Source of the DNA: Bacilli bacterium
GTDB lineage: Bacteria; Bacillota_I; Bacilli_A; RFN20; CAG-826
DNA length: 45,521 nucleotides
Direction: 5' to 3'
Assembly: GCA_024408655.1 (NCBI GenBank)
Contig: JAKSUV010000007.1
Span: 1 to 45,521 of the forward strand
A program made the translations under genes and the position numbers. Shown piece by piece: positions 1-7,824 of this stretch. The notes under the pieces are model-generated. The model saw only the letters and a list, made by a program, of their open reading frames with translations. It did not search any database and was not told the DNA's origin. Each line of letters opens with the position of its first letter. Position 1 is the stretch's first letter.

Positions 1-48
1 AAAAACCTCCCAATTATTGTACCAATTGTTGGTCCAATATTTGGGGGT
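1..48 (-). terminator. Rho-independent terminator of the tRNA cluster
   Basis: On the minus strand ACC-CCC-AA and TATTG pair with CAATA-TT-GGG-A-GGT (one bulged A, one A/A mismatch). The loop itself contains ACCAA/TTGGT, and the hairpin runs straight into TTTTT at the window edge. It lies just after the last tRNA of the cluster. The T tract may continue outside the window. Confidence 0.75.
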
Positions 49-61
49 AATTTCATTTATT

Positions 62-143
62 TGGTGGCCCCGGCGGGACTTGAACCCACATGGTTTCCCG
101 GACGATTTTGAGTCGTCTGCGTCTACCATTCCGCCACGGGGCC
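62..143 (-). tRNA. tRNA-Leu (anticodon CAA)
   Basis: The minus strand folds as a cloverleaf. The acceptor is GGCCCCG/CGGGGCC with discriminator A and an encoded CCA (62-64). The D arm starts GGCGGAATGGTAGACGC, typical of leucine tRNAs. The anticodon stem GACGA/TCGTC encloses loop CTCAAAA, giving anticodon CAA (codon UUG). The T arm contains GGTTCAAGTCC. It is the last tRNA before the terminator at the window start. Confidence 0.95.
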
Positions 144-152
144 TTTTTGTTT

Positions 153-229
153 TGGCGCGCCCGAACAGATTCGAACTGTTGACCCCAACCTTCGGAGGGT
201 TGTACTCTATCCAACTGAGCTACGGGCGC
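153..229 (-). tRNA. tRNA-Arg (anticodon CCG)
   Basis: On minus, acceptor GCGCCCG/CGGGCGC with discriminator G and encoded CCA (153-155). D arm GCTCAGTTGGATAGAGT, anticodon stem CAACC/GGTTG with loop CTCCGAA (anticodon CCG, codon CGG), and T loop GTTCGAATC. It is 77 nt and separated from both neighbouring tRNAs by fewer than 10 nt, so one transcript is likely. Confidence 0.95.
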
Positions 230-235
230 ATTTTT

Positions 236-317
236 TGGTGCAGCTATCGAGACTTGAACTCGAACGGTTGCCCACTAGATTCTGATTCTAGCGCGTCTAC
301 CATTCCGCCATAGCTGC
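236..317 (-). tRNA. tRNA-Leu (anticodon CAG)
   Basis: On minus, the 5' end GCAGCTATGGCGGAATGG pairs with 3' ATAGCTGC, followed by A and an encoded CCA. The anticodon stem CTAGA/TCTAG encloses loop ATCAGAA (anticodon CAG, codon CUG). The T arm has GAGTTCAAGTCTC. It is the first tRNA of the three-gene cluster. A TATAGT box lies about 10 nt upstream, but no convincing -35 is visible. Confidence 0.95.
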
Positions 318-358
318 AAATAATACTATAAACTAAATTTAGCTAAGAAGTTAGGGGA

Positions 359-781
359 TTATTGTCCCCGGGCAATTTTACTCACCAGTCCCATATCGCA
401 TTGACCAGCGTGCTTCTCTTTAAAATAACGCATCACACTCGGAATTGATTTATCAAGCAAAGCGGCAATTTCTTTTCTAATCTCGTCTTCGCTCATCATC
501 TTCGGTAAGAATTTTAAAATAACCGCTTTTTGTTTATCAATCGCCGCGGCTTGTTCAGTGCGATTAGCGGCCACATAGCCCGCTTTCTCTTCGTCGAGTT
601 CTTTACTTAACTTCGTTAAAATCCGCACCGTATCCGCATCAGTGGTTTCTTTTTTGTTCGCTTTGTTTTCAATGCTCACTTGCATATAGCGATTAATCGC
701 GACTGATAAAGACGCACGGGCCTCTTGGTCGTGATTTTTGAGCGCTTCAATATTCGCTTTTTTTAATTCATCAATAATCAT
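359..781 (-). CDS. yqeY: GatB/YqeY domain protein
   Basis: A 140-residue helical protein of the YqeY family, which shares the tail domain of the GatB subunit of the tRNA-dependent amidotransferase. The family's cellular role is not firmly known; it is thought to touch tRNA or aminoacyl-tRNA. The pattern is typical: an N-terminal helix (MIIDELKKANIEALKNHDQE), a central E/K-rich coiled region, then LPKMMSEDEIRKEIAALL and a C-terminal G-L-V-S-K-like segment. Length matches the family (about 145-150 residues). An AAAGGAG ribosome site sits 6 nt before the ATG. It follows the flavoprotein gene by 12 nt, so it is probably the last gene of that unit, and the tRNA cluster starts 41 nt downstream. Confidence 0.9.
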   Translation of the reverse strand: MIIDELKKANIEALKNHDQEARASLSVAINRYMQVSIENKANKKETTDADTVRILTKLSKELDEEKAGYVAANRTEQAAAIDKQKAVILKFLPKMMSEDEIRKEIAALLDKSIPSVMRYFKEKHAGQCDMGLVSKIARGQ

Positions 782-793
782 AACTAACTCCTT

Positions 794-1858
794 TTAGATT
801 ATAGCACTTACTTTTAAAGCGGTGGCAAATGCCCACATAAGATTAAAGCCCCCACATAGACCATCTTGGTCTAAGGCTTCACCAATAATATAAACATTTG
901 ACTCAATTTTTGATTTAAAGTTTTGATCAACATCCTTTAAAGAAACACCACCAATCGTCGCCACACTATCGTGGTAGTTAGCGATATCTTTAACATGGAA
1001 GGTGACATGTTTAGGATTTTTATAGGGCTTTAGGTAAGAGGCTAACGCGGGTGAAAAATAATCCGTTAATGAGCCCACGAAACGTTCGTGTGGTAAAAAA
1101 TCAATAACGACTTCTGGCGCCTTCAAAGCGAAGCGTGTCACTTGACTACTCACGTGATAAATTACGATTCCGCTTAAGCCGTCATTTTTAAATAAAAGTT
1201 CCCCATCTTCATCAAGGTGAACTTGATGATGATCGAGTAAAGTGACATGGACTTTGCGGCGAATACCGCTAACTGATTTAGTTTTTTCAATCGTTTTAAT
1301 TGGTGTGAGTCCAGGACGTAATGAAACAATATGATAGCCATGTTTTGCTAAATTTAAAACGAAACTCGCATCCGCGCCAAGTTGTGGTTGACTCGCTAAG
1401 CCCGACGCAATAATTAATCGATCAAAACTAATCTTACCTTTATCAGTTATTAATACATTATTTTTATAATCAATTGCTTTGGTTTCACTTTGATAAATTA
1501 CACCTAAGGCTTTGCCTTCTTTAATTAAAGTATCGGTAAAAGCGTTCGCTGATTCACTATAGGGATATACATAATCACCATCGTGCATCGTGGCAATATG
1601 ATGCGTATGGAAAAACTTTAGTAATTTTTCGCGAGTAATATCGTGGAAGAGATTTTGGGCAACTATTTCGTGTTGATAGCGGCCTTTTAAATTACCAAGG
1701 TTTAAAATATTCGCTTTGCCGTTTCCGGTCGCGCGTAATTTCTTACCTAACTTGGGATTTTTATCTACCACCGTGACCATGTCACGCGGATGTTTTTCTT
1801 TAAGGGCGAGAGCGGCAAGTAAGCCAGCGGCCCCGCCACCCACAATTACAATCTTCAT
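794..1858 (-). CDS. BaiN/HI0933-type FAD-dependent oxidoreductase
   Basis: A flavoprotein of the HI0933/YhiN/BaiN family, cytosolic, with uncertain physiological substrate (members are annotated as aminoacetone oxidase-like or bile-acid reductase-like). The N-terminal Rossmann motif GGGAAGLLAAL (about residues 7-17) binds the FAD ADP moiety. The family signature LRATGNGKANILNLG follows at about 40-56, where most homologues have GNGRCN; here a K-A replaces R-C. The C terminus has IIGEALDQDGLCGGFNLMWA, the second FAD contact. At 354 residues it is slightly shorter than the usual 390-420. Its ATG overlaps the stop of the upstream ABC gene (TAATG), so it is translationally coupled to the exporter pair. 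Substrate specificity cannot be read from sequence. Confidence 0.85.
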   Translation of the reverse strand: MKIVIVGGGAAGLLAALALKEKHPRDMVTVVDKNPKLGKKLRATGNGKANILNLGNLKGRYQHEIVAQNLFHDITREKLLKFFHTHHIATMHDGDYVYPYSESANAFTDTLIKEGKALGVIYQSETKAIDYKNNVLITDKGKISFDRLIIASGLASQPQLGADASFVLNLAKHGYHIVSLRPGLTPIKTIEKTKSVSGIRRKVHVTLLDHHQVHLDEDGELLFKNDGLSGIVIYHVSSQVTRFALKAPEVVIDFLPHERFVGSLTDYFSPALASYLKPYKNPKHVTFHVKDIANYHDSVATIGGVSLKDVDQNFKSKIESNVYIIGEALDQDGLCGGFNLMWAFATALKVSAII

Positions 1859-3768
1859 TATTCGAGTTCAAACGCCCCAGTATAAAGTTGATAGTAGACG
1901 CCTTTCTTCTCAATTAATTCGTTATGGGTACCACGTTCAATAATCTTACCATGGTCAAGCACGACAATCGCGTTACTATTTTGAACGGTGGATAAACGGT
2001 GGGCGATAACAAAGGTCGTCCGGTTCATCATAATTTGGTCCATCCCTTTTTGAACGAGGAGTTCAGTTCTTGTATCAATTGAGCTCGTGGCTTCATCAAG
2101 AATCATCACTGGGACATTCGCGACCGCGGCCCGAGCGATATTAATTAATTGGCGTTGACCTTGGGAGAGGTTCGCTCCATCACCACTCAGCATTGTATTA
2201 AAGCCGTCGGGTAAACGCATAATAAAGTCGTAGGCATTAGCAATCTTTGCTGCCTTAATGACTTCTTCATCACTCGCGGTAAGTTTTCCATAACGAATGT
2301 TATCCATCACGGTGCCGGTAAATAAGTTCGTGTCTTGTAAGACAACGCTTAAGGAACGACGTAAGGATGACTTTTTAATCTTATTAATGTTAATGCCGTC
2401 GTAACGAATCTTCCCGTCTTCAATATCGTAGAAGCGGTTAATTAAATTGGTAATTGTGGTCTTACCAGCGCCCGTCGCCCCAACGAAGGCAATCTTTTCA
2501 CCCGGCCGGGCAAAAATGGTGACATCATGTAAGATCCGGTGGCCAGGATTATAGGCAAAGTCAACGTGGCTTAATAAGATATCGCCTTCAAGTTCCGTAT
2601 AAGTAAGTGAACCATCTTTATGTGGATGTTTCCACGCGAAGAAACCAGTTTCTTCCACGGTTTCCACGAAACTTCCATCACGCTTATATTTAATGTTCAC
2701 TAAAGTGACATAGCCATCATCGGTTTCACTCTTTTCATCAAGTAAGTCAAAGGCCCGAGATGCACCGGCGCTACCTAAGAAGATCATCGAGAGTTGTTGG
2801 CTCAGGTTATTGACATTATTAGAGAACATTCTCGCCATCATTAGGAAGGTCACAATCATTGGCACTCCAACCTTATAGCCAGGTAAGATTGAAATATTTG
2901 GTACCTTAAAAACAACAAAAAGAGCGCCGGTAATCGCTAAGATCACGTAAAGAATATTACCGATGTTAATAATTACTGGCGTGAGCATGTTACCAGCGGT
3001 ATTGGCTTTAATACCATCTTCGGATAAGGCGTCGTTAAGAATGGAGAAATCATATTCGCTTTTTTCTTCGTGTGAGAAGACTTTAATGACCTTAAGGCCA
3101 TTAATTGCCTCTTCAATATGACCTTCGACGACACCAAGTTTCTCTTGTTGTTTTCTAAAGTATTTTGACGATCTCCGGCCAATGCGTTTGGCCGCAATAA
3201 GAATCGCCACTGCCGCCGCTAAAACGACTAAGGTTAAATAAATCGATAGGCAAAGCATAATAATAAAGAGGGCCGAAACAATGACACCCGTTTGGAACAC
3301 ACCTGGCAATGATTCACGGACAATTTGCCGCAAGGTATCAATATCGTTCGTATAAATCGACATGATATCGCCTCGCTTGTGAGTATCAAAATAACGAATC
3401 GGTAACGTTTCCATGTGTTCAAACATCGCCATCCGGATTTCGGCTAAGAAGTCTTGAGTAACAACCGACATCGCAATGTTAGCAATGACGGCGCCGATTA
3501 CACCTAGACCATAAACAACACCCATAATGATTAAATACTCAGTCATCCTGGCCCAGAATTCAGCTTCCGTAATTAATCCCTGAATGCCTTGCTCGATACA
3601 TTCGGTAACTAAACCAACAAAGATCGGTGCACCAAAGGTGGAGAAAGCCATCACCACTACAAAGAAGAGAACGGTAAAAACACCAAGCGGATGTTGTTTA
3701 CATACCATTTTAATGAGGCGGTTAATGGTGCCTTTTTTGCCTTTACCAGTTGGCATCGCGCGTGGCAT
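1858..3768 (-). CDS. ABC exporter half-transporter, catalytic partner (heterodimer subunit B)
   Basis: A 636-residue half-ABC exporter: about six membrane helices (residues 30-340) followed by a nucleotide-binding domain. Walker A GATGAGKTT starts near 430, the signature is LSQGQ near 534, Walker B MILDE has the catalytic Glu near 559, and the switch His is in IAHRLST near 590. An extra charged stretch (about 345-395) sits between the membrane domain and the ATPase. The partner gene just upstream has Asp and Gln at the catalytic positions. This deviated LSQGQ fits the degenerate ATP site of a TM287/288 or BmrCD-like heterodimer, in which only one site hydrolyses ATP. Its ATG overlaps the stop of the partner (TAATG). 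Drug or lipid export is likely; the substrate is unknown. Confidence 0.93.
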   Translation of the reverse strand: MPRAMPTGKGKKGTINRLIKMVCKQHPLGVFTVLFFVVVMAFSTFGAPIFVGLVTECIEQGIQGLITEAEFWARMTEYLIIMGVVYGLGVIGAVIANIAMSVVTQDFLAEIRMAMFEHMETLPIRYFDTHKRGDIMSIYTNDIDTLRQIVRESLPGVFQTGVIVSALFIIMLCLSIYLTLVVLAAAVAILIAAKRIGRRSSKYFRKQQEKLGVVEGHIEEAINGLKVIKVFSHEEKSEYDFSILNDALSEDGIKANTAGNMLTPVIINIGNILYVILAITGALFVVFKVPNISILPGYKVGVPMIVTFLMMARMFSNNVNNLSQQLSMIFLGSAGASRAFDLLDEKSETDDGYVTLVNIKYKRDGSFVETVEETGFFAWKHPHKDGSLTYTELEGDILLSHVDFAYNPGHRILHDVTIFARPGEKIAFVGATGAGKTTITNLINRFYDIEDGKIRYDGININKIKKSSLRRSLSVVLQDTNLFTGTVMDNIRYGKLTASDEEVIKAAKIANAYDFIMRLPDGFNTMLSGDGANLSQGQRQLINIARAAVANVPVMILDEATSSIDTRTELLVQKGMDQIMMNRTTFVIAHRLSTVQNSNAIVVLDHGKIIERGTHNELIEKKGVYYQLYTGAFELE

Positions 3769-5543
3769 TAGATTCCCCCTCCTTCCTGTTGACTCGCTTT
3801 ATTTTGCGTATGATAAACTTCTTGATAAATTTTGTTGGTTTTTAAAAGTTCTTCATGGGTCCCAATTTGATCGATGTGCCCATTATCCATAACGATAATT
3901 TGGTCCGCATCGCAAATGCTTGAAGTCCGTTGAGCAATAACAATCTTGGTGGTTTCTGGTAACTGGGTTTTAAGCGCCTTTCTAATTAACGCATCAGTTT
4001 TGGTATCAACCGCACTTGTCGAGTCATCAAGAATTAAAATCTTCGGTTTCTTTAATAAGGCACGAGCGATACAAAGACGCTGTCTTTGACCACCACTAAC
4101 GTTGGTGCCACCTTGTTCAATATAGGTGTTATATTTTTCTGGGAACTGTTGGATGAATTCATCAGCTTGGGCAATTTTTGCCGCCGCTAATAATTCGTCA
4201 TCAGTCGCATTTAAATCACCCCAGCGAAGATTTTCGGCAATGGTGCCAGAGAAGAGAACGTTCTTTTGTAACACCACTGCGACATTATCCCGTAAGGTGC
4301 GTAAGTCATAACGATCAACCGAATGCCCACCGACGATAAGTTCACCCGTTGAGATATCGTATAGACGCGAAATTAAGTTAATTAAAGATGTTTTGCCTGA
4401 ACCGGTTGAACCAATAATCCCAATGTATTGGCCGGACTTAATGTCTAAATTAATTTCGTCTAAGGCGTTACGTTTCGCTTTTTCAGAATACTTAAAGGTC
4501 ACGCGGTTAAATTGGACTGCGCCATTTTTTAATTGCATGACTGGATTCTTGGGATTTTTAATTGTGCTTTCTTCGCGTAATACTTCGCAAATCCGGCGCA
4601 TACTTTCTAAGCTCATTGATAACATACCTAAGATAATTGTCACCATGAGAAGCGCCATTAAAATCTGAACACCATAGGTGAGCAAAGAAGATAATTGTGG
4701 AACATTGATTTCTACCCCACCTGATTCATAGGCAATCCAAGCCCCAATGCCACACACTAAAATATTGACGAGGTTAATCGAAAGGCTCATCATTGGCGAA
4801 GCAAACGAGACAATGATTTCCGCTTTCTTAAAGTCATCCCGCACATCATCAGTTGCCCGCGCCATCTTTTTGACTTCATAATTTTCCCGGACAAAGTTCT
4901 TCACCACGCGAATCGCAGCCACGTTTTCTTGGATGGATTCATTTAATTTATCGTAGCGTTTAAAGACCCGGTTAAAGATGCGGGTTGCGTACTTAATCAT
5001 GAGGAAGAAAGCTAGACATACAAGTGGGATAACCGCGATAAAAATCCACGCCATCCGACCACCCATCACGAAACTTAACACCGTCGAGAAAACGAGCATC
5101 AATGGCGCTTTCACTACAACGCGAATCCCGATGTTAAAAGTCATGAAGGTATTGGTTACGTCGGTTGTTAAACGCGTTACTAAACTCGAAGTTGAGAAAC
5201 GGTCAATATTCGCGAAGGAAAAAGATTCTATCTTTTTAAAGACATCTAACCGGAGGTTTTGAGCTAAGCCAACTGAGGCTTTCGCCGAAGTTTTTGAACC
5301 TAAGAATCCAGCAATTAAGCTCACAATCGCGACCGAAATAAAAATACCGGCCTGGATACTAAATTGCACAAAATCGATTGTTTCGGTTTGCTGGTAGTCT
5401 TGAATTAAGCTGATAAAACGCGCCATAATAATCGGCAAGGCGCATTCACAAGCGGATTCAAGAATCATTAAAACCGGCGTTAAAATCGCATAAACTTTAT
5501 GTTCACGAAGACTGTGTAAAATAAGTTTAAAGTTCTTAAACAT
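3768..5543 (-). CDS. ABC exporter half-transporter, degenerate-site partner (heterodimer subunit A)
   Basis: A 591-residue half-ABC exporter and the first gene of the pair. The membrane domain has about six helices, then an ATPase with Walker A GSTGSGKTS near 378, an intact signature VSGGQ near 482, and Walker B ILILDD in which the catalytic Glu is replaced by Asp (about 507). The switch residue is Gln instead of His (IAQRTSS, about 538). These two substitutions mark the degenerate subunit of TM287/288-type exporters. The start codon lies only 10 nt after a TATCAT box, and only AAGG directly abuts the ATG. The mRNA is therefore probably nearly leaderless. The gene is followed without gap by its catalytic partner and by a flavoprotein gene. 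Confidence 0.93.
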   Translation of the reverse strand: MFKNFKLILHSLREHKVYAILTPVLMILESACECALPIIMARFISLIQDYQQTETIDFVQFSIQAGIFISVAIVSLIAGFLGSKTSAKASVGLAQNLRLDVFKKIESFSFANIDRFSTSSLVTRLTTDVTNTFMTFNIGIRVVVKAPLMLVFSTVLSFVMGGRMAWIFIAVIPLVCLAFFLMIKYATRIFNRVFKRYDKLNESIQENVAAIRVVKNFVRENYEVKKMARATDDVRDDFKKAEIIVSFASPMMSLSINLVNILVCGIGAWIAYESGGVEINVPQLSSLLTYGVQILMALLMVTIILGMLSMSLESMRRICEVLREESTIKNPKNPVMQLKNGAVQFNRVTFKYSEKAKRNALDEINLDIKSGQYIGIIGSTGSGKTSLINLISRLYDISTGELIVGGHSVDRYDLRTLRDNVAVVLQKNVLFSGTIAENLRWGDLNATDDELLAAAKIAQADEFIQQFPEKYNTYIEQGGTNVSGGQRQRLCIARALLKKPKILILDDSTSAVDTKTDALIRKALKTQLPETTKIVIAQRTSSICDADQIIVMDNGHIDQIGTHEELLKTNKIYQEVYHTQNKASQQEGGGI

Positions 5544-5553
5544 ACCTTAAAAT

Positions 5554-5582
5554 ATGATATTCTCGCCCTTAGTGAGTGTCAA
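5554..5582 (-). promoter_or_regulatory. Promoter of the first ABC exporter operon
   Basis: On minus, a perfect -35 TTGACA (5577-5582), a 17-nt spacer and -10 TATCAT (5554-5559). The predicted start of transcription is about 3-5 nt before the ATG at 5543, so the mRNA would be practically leaderless. Confidence 0.8.
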
Positions 5583-5584
5583 CT

Positions 5585-5607
5585 ATAAAACAAATACATT
5601 GTTTTAT
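5585..5607. promoter_or_regulatory. Candidate operator: 9-bp inverted repeat upstream of the ABC promoter
   Basis: ATAAAACAA and TTGTTTTAT are perfect 9-bp arms separated by 5 bp, ending 2 bp before the -35 box of the exporter promoter. The size and symmetry fit a dimeric regulator binding site. No regulator gene is nearby, so the protein is unknown. Confidence 0.5.
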
Positions 5608-5611
5608 TTAA

Positions 5612-5660
5612 AGAAAAATTCCTCCATCATTGAACTAGTCAAGTGTCAGGGGGAATTTTA
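5612..5660 (-). terminator. Terminator after tRNA-Glu
   Basis: On minus, AAATTCC-C-CC pairs with GG-A-GGAATTT, with an inner TTGA/TCAA helix in the loop, followed by TTTTTCTTT. It ends the tRNA-Asn/tRNA-Glu transcript and separates it from the ABC promoter just downstream. Confidence 0.75.
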
Positions 5661-5666
5661 TTAACT

Positions 5667-5743
5667 TGGTGACCCGTATGGGGTTTGAACCCATGAATGC
5701 AAGATTGAAAATCTTGTGAGTTGAACCACTTCTCCAACGGGCC
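5667..5743 (-). tRNA. tRNA-Glu (anticodon TTC)
   Basis: On minus, the 5' end GGCCCGTTGGAGAAGTGG and 3' ACGGGTCACCA match the usual Bacillus-type tRNA-Glu ends. The anticodon stem CAAGA/TCTTG encloses loop TTTTCAA (anticodon TTC). The T arm has GGGTTCAAACCCC. CCA is encoded. It is 3 nt downstream of tRNA-Asn. Confidence 0.93.
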
Positions 5744-5746
5744 GTT

Positions 5747-5821
5747 TGGCGCCCACTGTAGGATTCGAACCTATGACCAATCGGTTAACAGCCGATTGCT
5801 CTACCGCTGAGCTAAGTGGGC
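5747..5821 (-). tRNA. tRNA-Asn (anticodon GTT)
   Basis: On minus, acceptor GCCCACT/AGTGGGC, discriminator G, encoded CCA. D arm GCTCAGCGGTAGAGC, anticodon stem ATCGG/CCGAT with loop CTGTTAA (anticodon GTT), and T arm AGGTTCGAATCCT. Confidence 0.95.
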
Positions 5822-5831
5822 AGCGTGTTAA

Positions 5832-5860
5832 ATCTTATCACAATCGCTAAATTAGGGCAA
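5832..5860 (-). promoter_or_regulatory. Promoter of tRNA-Asn/tRNA-Glu
   Basis: On minus, -35 TTGCCC (5855-5860), 17-nt spacer, -10 TAAGAT (5832-5837), about 10 nt upstream of the tRNA-Asn 5' end. The -35 abuts the acpP stop codon. Confidence 0.7.
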
Positions 5861-6097
5861 TTATTTATTGTGCGCTACTTTGGCCTCAAGTGCCGCGTAT
5901 AAGTCTTGCACTTTTTTGAGTGATTTTAACTCATCGTTATTGAATTGAATATGGAATTCATTTTCTAAGGCCAAGAGCATTTCTACGATATCTAATGAAT
6001 CTAAACCAAGTTCCCGTAGCTCTTTCGTTGGATCAACCGTTTTAACTTTTAATTTTTTCGCTAAAACTTCTTCCGCTTTTGCTCGTATTTCGTTCAT
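5861..6097 (-). CDS. acpP: Acyl carrier protein
   Basis: A 78-residue acidic acyl carrier protein that holds growing acyl chains on a 4'-phosphopantetheine arm for fatty acid or phospholipid synthesis. The attachment serine is in LGLDSLDIVEMLLALE (about residues 31-46), preceded by a helix and followed by the recognition helix of the family. The protein is full length. An AAAAGGAG ribosome site and its own promoter (6121-6150) precede it. It is not next to other fatty acid genes; upstream is the TadB/C-like operon and downstream are two tRNAs. Confidence 0.93.
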   Translation of the reverse strand: MNEIRAKAEEVLAKKLKVKTVDPTKELRELGLDSLDIVEMLLALENEFHIQFNNDELKSLKKVQDLYAALEAKVAHNK

Positions 6098-6120
6098 ACG
6101 TTCTCCTTTTTCTGCTTACT

Positions 6121-6150
6121 ATTATATTACAAAGTAATATATTTAAGCAA
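6121..6150 (-). promoter_or_regulatory. Promoter of acpP
   Basis: On minus, -35 TTGCTT (6145-6150), 18-nt spacer, -10 TATAAT (6121-6126), 24 nt before the ATG. The -35 overlaps the stop region of the upstream gene. Confidence 0.7.
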
Positions 6151-6490
6151 ATAGGCCAATCACGACGCTGCGCTCAACACTAATGTGGTTTTTATTTTTC
6201 CCTAAAACAATTGGTAGATACTCTTTATCGATAACGTAAGGATAAGTGTCACCAACTTTTACCACTGTTCCTTCGGGTAAGGTGGTATAGATAACCGCGT
6301 TAATTTCTTTTTTCACATAGGCTTGGATATCTTTAGTAATGCCACCGTCTTTACTAATATAGTAACCAACGGTCATCGCCACATTATCAAGTTGATCATA
6401 AATCATTTGTACACCAAGTAGATCACTCATGAGTAATATAGCAATCGTGGTTAAAAGCATTGAACCCATAAAAATAATCCGCTTAGCCAT
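6143..6490 (-). CDS. Small single-pass membrane protein, TadE-like
   Basis: A 115-residue protein with one N-terminal membrane helix (about residues 5-27) and a short outside domain. The segment LGVQMIYDQLDNVAMTVGYY just after the helix resembles the region of TadE-like pseudopilins where the helix continues into a Y-x-Q-L-x-N-A motif. This is similarity by eye only. It is the last gene of a tight operon after two T2SSF-topology proteins, overlapping the upstream gene by 8 nt, with ribosome site AGGAGAG 7 nt before the ATG. That neighbourhood is the main reason to suggest a minor pilin role. Alternatively it is a lineage-specific membrane-anchored protein. Confidence 0.55.
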   Translation of the reverse strand: MAKRIIFMGSMLLTTIAILLMSDLLGVQMIYDQLDNVAMTVGYYISKDGGITKDIQAYVKKEINAVIYTTLPEGTVVKVGDTYPYVIDKEYLPIVLGKNKNHISVERSVVIGLFA

Positions 6491-7139
6491 GTAGATACTC
6501 TCCTACTAACAAAATAATGGCGATAATGACCATGATAAGGACTATCGAAACACCGACAATCGCTGTGGATTTAGCGAAATCAAAACGAGTTTTTATTCGT
6601 TCTTGCGCTTTTTGTTCACTACTTGTTTTGAGTTTTAAATATGCTTCGTTAAAAATCTTTAGATTTTCTAGTTCCGGTTTTTTCGCGTAACGATATAAGG
6701 CGACCATCACCTCTTCGAGTAAGATTGATGGGAATTGATGCGCGAACGCAAGGTATGGCGTGACATCATTAGCTTGGCTTTCTAATAGATTAACTAATAA
6801 CTCGTTTAAATGAAGACTTGCGTAACTCTTTAATTGTTCAAGTGCTTCTTTCACATTAAGTCCATTATTTAAATCGACATAAAGATAACGAAATAATAGA
6901 CTCACTTCGTGAATCGCGTTGTCTTGCCGAAGATCACGGTAATAATAAAACCGCCAAAGATCCGCCAAATCTAACGCGATGATAAGAAAAATAAATGGTG
7001 CGGTTAATAAAAGACTATGGGTAAAGATATAAGTAATAACACCTGATACCACTAAAATCGCATCAATAGTGAGAATGACGGTTATTTCAAAGTTAAAGCG
7101 GAGACCGGCGTCCGCGACTAGACGTTTAATTTTACTCAT
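6483..7139 (-). CDS. TadC-like inner-membrane protein (T2SSF-type topology)
   Basis: A 218-residue protein. Two membrane helices near the N terminus (about 20-60), a cytosolic helical domain of about 120 residues, and a C-terminal membrane helix (about 190-214). The cytosolic part has the look of a type II secretion F domain: FRYLYVDLNNGLNVKEALEQ, then repeated amphipathic helices ending in FPSILLEEVMVALYRYAKKP. TadB and TadC, the platform proteins of Tad pili, have this architecture but are usually larger (about 280-320 residues). It overlaps the upstream TadB-like gene by 8 nt and has a GGGAG ribosome site. No secretion ATPase is in the window. Confidence 0.6.
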   Translation of the reverse strand: MSKIKRLVADAGLRFNFEITVILTIDAILVVSGVITYIFTHSLLLTAPFIFLIIALDLADLWRFYYYRDLRQDNAIHEVSLLFRYLYVDLNNGLNVKEALEQLKSYASLHLNELLVNLLESQANDVTPYLAFAHQFPSILLEEVMVALYRYAKKPELENLKIFNEAYLKLKTSSEQKAQERIKTRFDFAKSTAIVGVSIVLIMVIIAIILLVGEYLHG

Positions 7140-7824
7140 GGTGAAGACTCCCTTGTTTCGTGTACGTAAATAAATACAAGCTCATTAAGAAGAAAGCGTA
7201 ATAAATCACTAGACCAACGAGATACACCCAGGTGGTCGAAATATTCGCGAATTGGTTAGCGATGGCAAACCTTAGAATAATCAGAATTAAAAAGGAAACT
7301 GTCCATAACAGGATAAACTCCGCTAACGCTTTGTGCGTTTGTTTATCCACCAGTTTCCTTTCATCCAGAAGGCGGTCATTTTCCTCTAACAAAAAGTTCG
7401 CGCTCACTAACAAATCACTTTTTTCTTTGACCGCAAGTTTTAAATTATCAAGAAATAATAAATAAATGGGATGATGGAAATAGCTACTTAATTGCTCTAG
7501 GCGTTCCATCACGGGGTACTCTTCAGTAAGTTTGAGGTGTTCCACTAAGGCATAACTAACATTTAACGTGGATTGATTTAATCCTTCTGTTAAGTCGTTA
7601 TTTTTGGCGTAGCCATAAATAAAATCATGGATAAAGTAATTTAAATCATTGGCGAGGGTCTTCGCCTGTTTTTGCTTACGACTCATCATCCGTTCGTAAA
7701 GGAAGAAATAACTAAGAAAAATCGCTAACACCGCCGCGGCGAAAATAATACTCCCACTCATTAAGAAACTTGAGGCGGCCACCGCTAAAGAAACCGCTAC
7801 ATAAATTAAATATTCATTCAGCAT
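7132..7824 (-). CDS. TadB-like inner-membrane protein (T2SSF-type topology)
   Basis: A 230-residue protein with two N-terminal membrane helices, a cytosolic helical region of about 110 residues (about 45-160), and two C-terminal helices, ending in a basic tail. This 2TM-cytosol-2TM plan is that of TadB/TadC platform proteins of type IV filament systems; primary similarity is weak, so the call rests on topology and on the adjacent TadC-like gene. The ATG at 7824 overlaps the preceding TGA stop by 11 nt, with ribosome site CGGAGA 6 nt upstream. The pair would form the membrane platform of a small filament or secretion machine. Confidence 0.55.
   Translation of the reverse strand: MLNEYLIYVAVSLAVAASSFLMSGSIIFAAAVLAIFLSYFFLYERMMSRKQKQAKTLANDLNYFIHDFIYGYAKNNDLTEGLNQSTLNVSYALVEHLKLTEEYPVMERLEQLSSYFHHPIYLLFLDNLKLAVKEKSDLLVSANFLLEENDRLLDERKLVDKQTHKALAEFILLWTVSFLILIILRFAIANQFANISTTWVYLVGLVIYYAFFLMSLYLFTYTKQGSLHHE

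Noticed and set aside
17-313. A 98-codon plus-strand frame
   Set aside because: It runs antisense through three clear tRNA genes.
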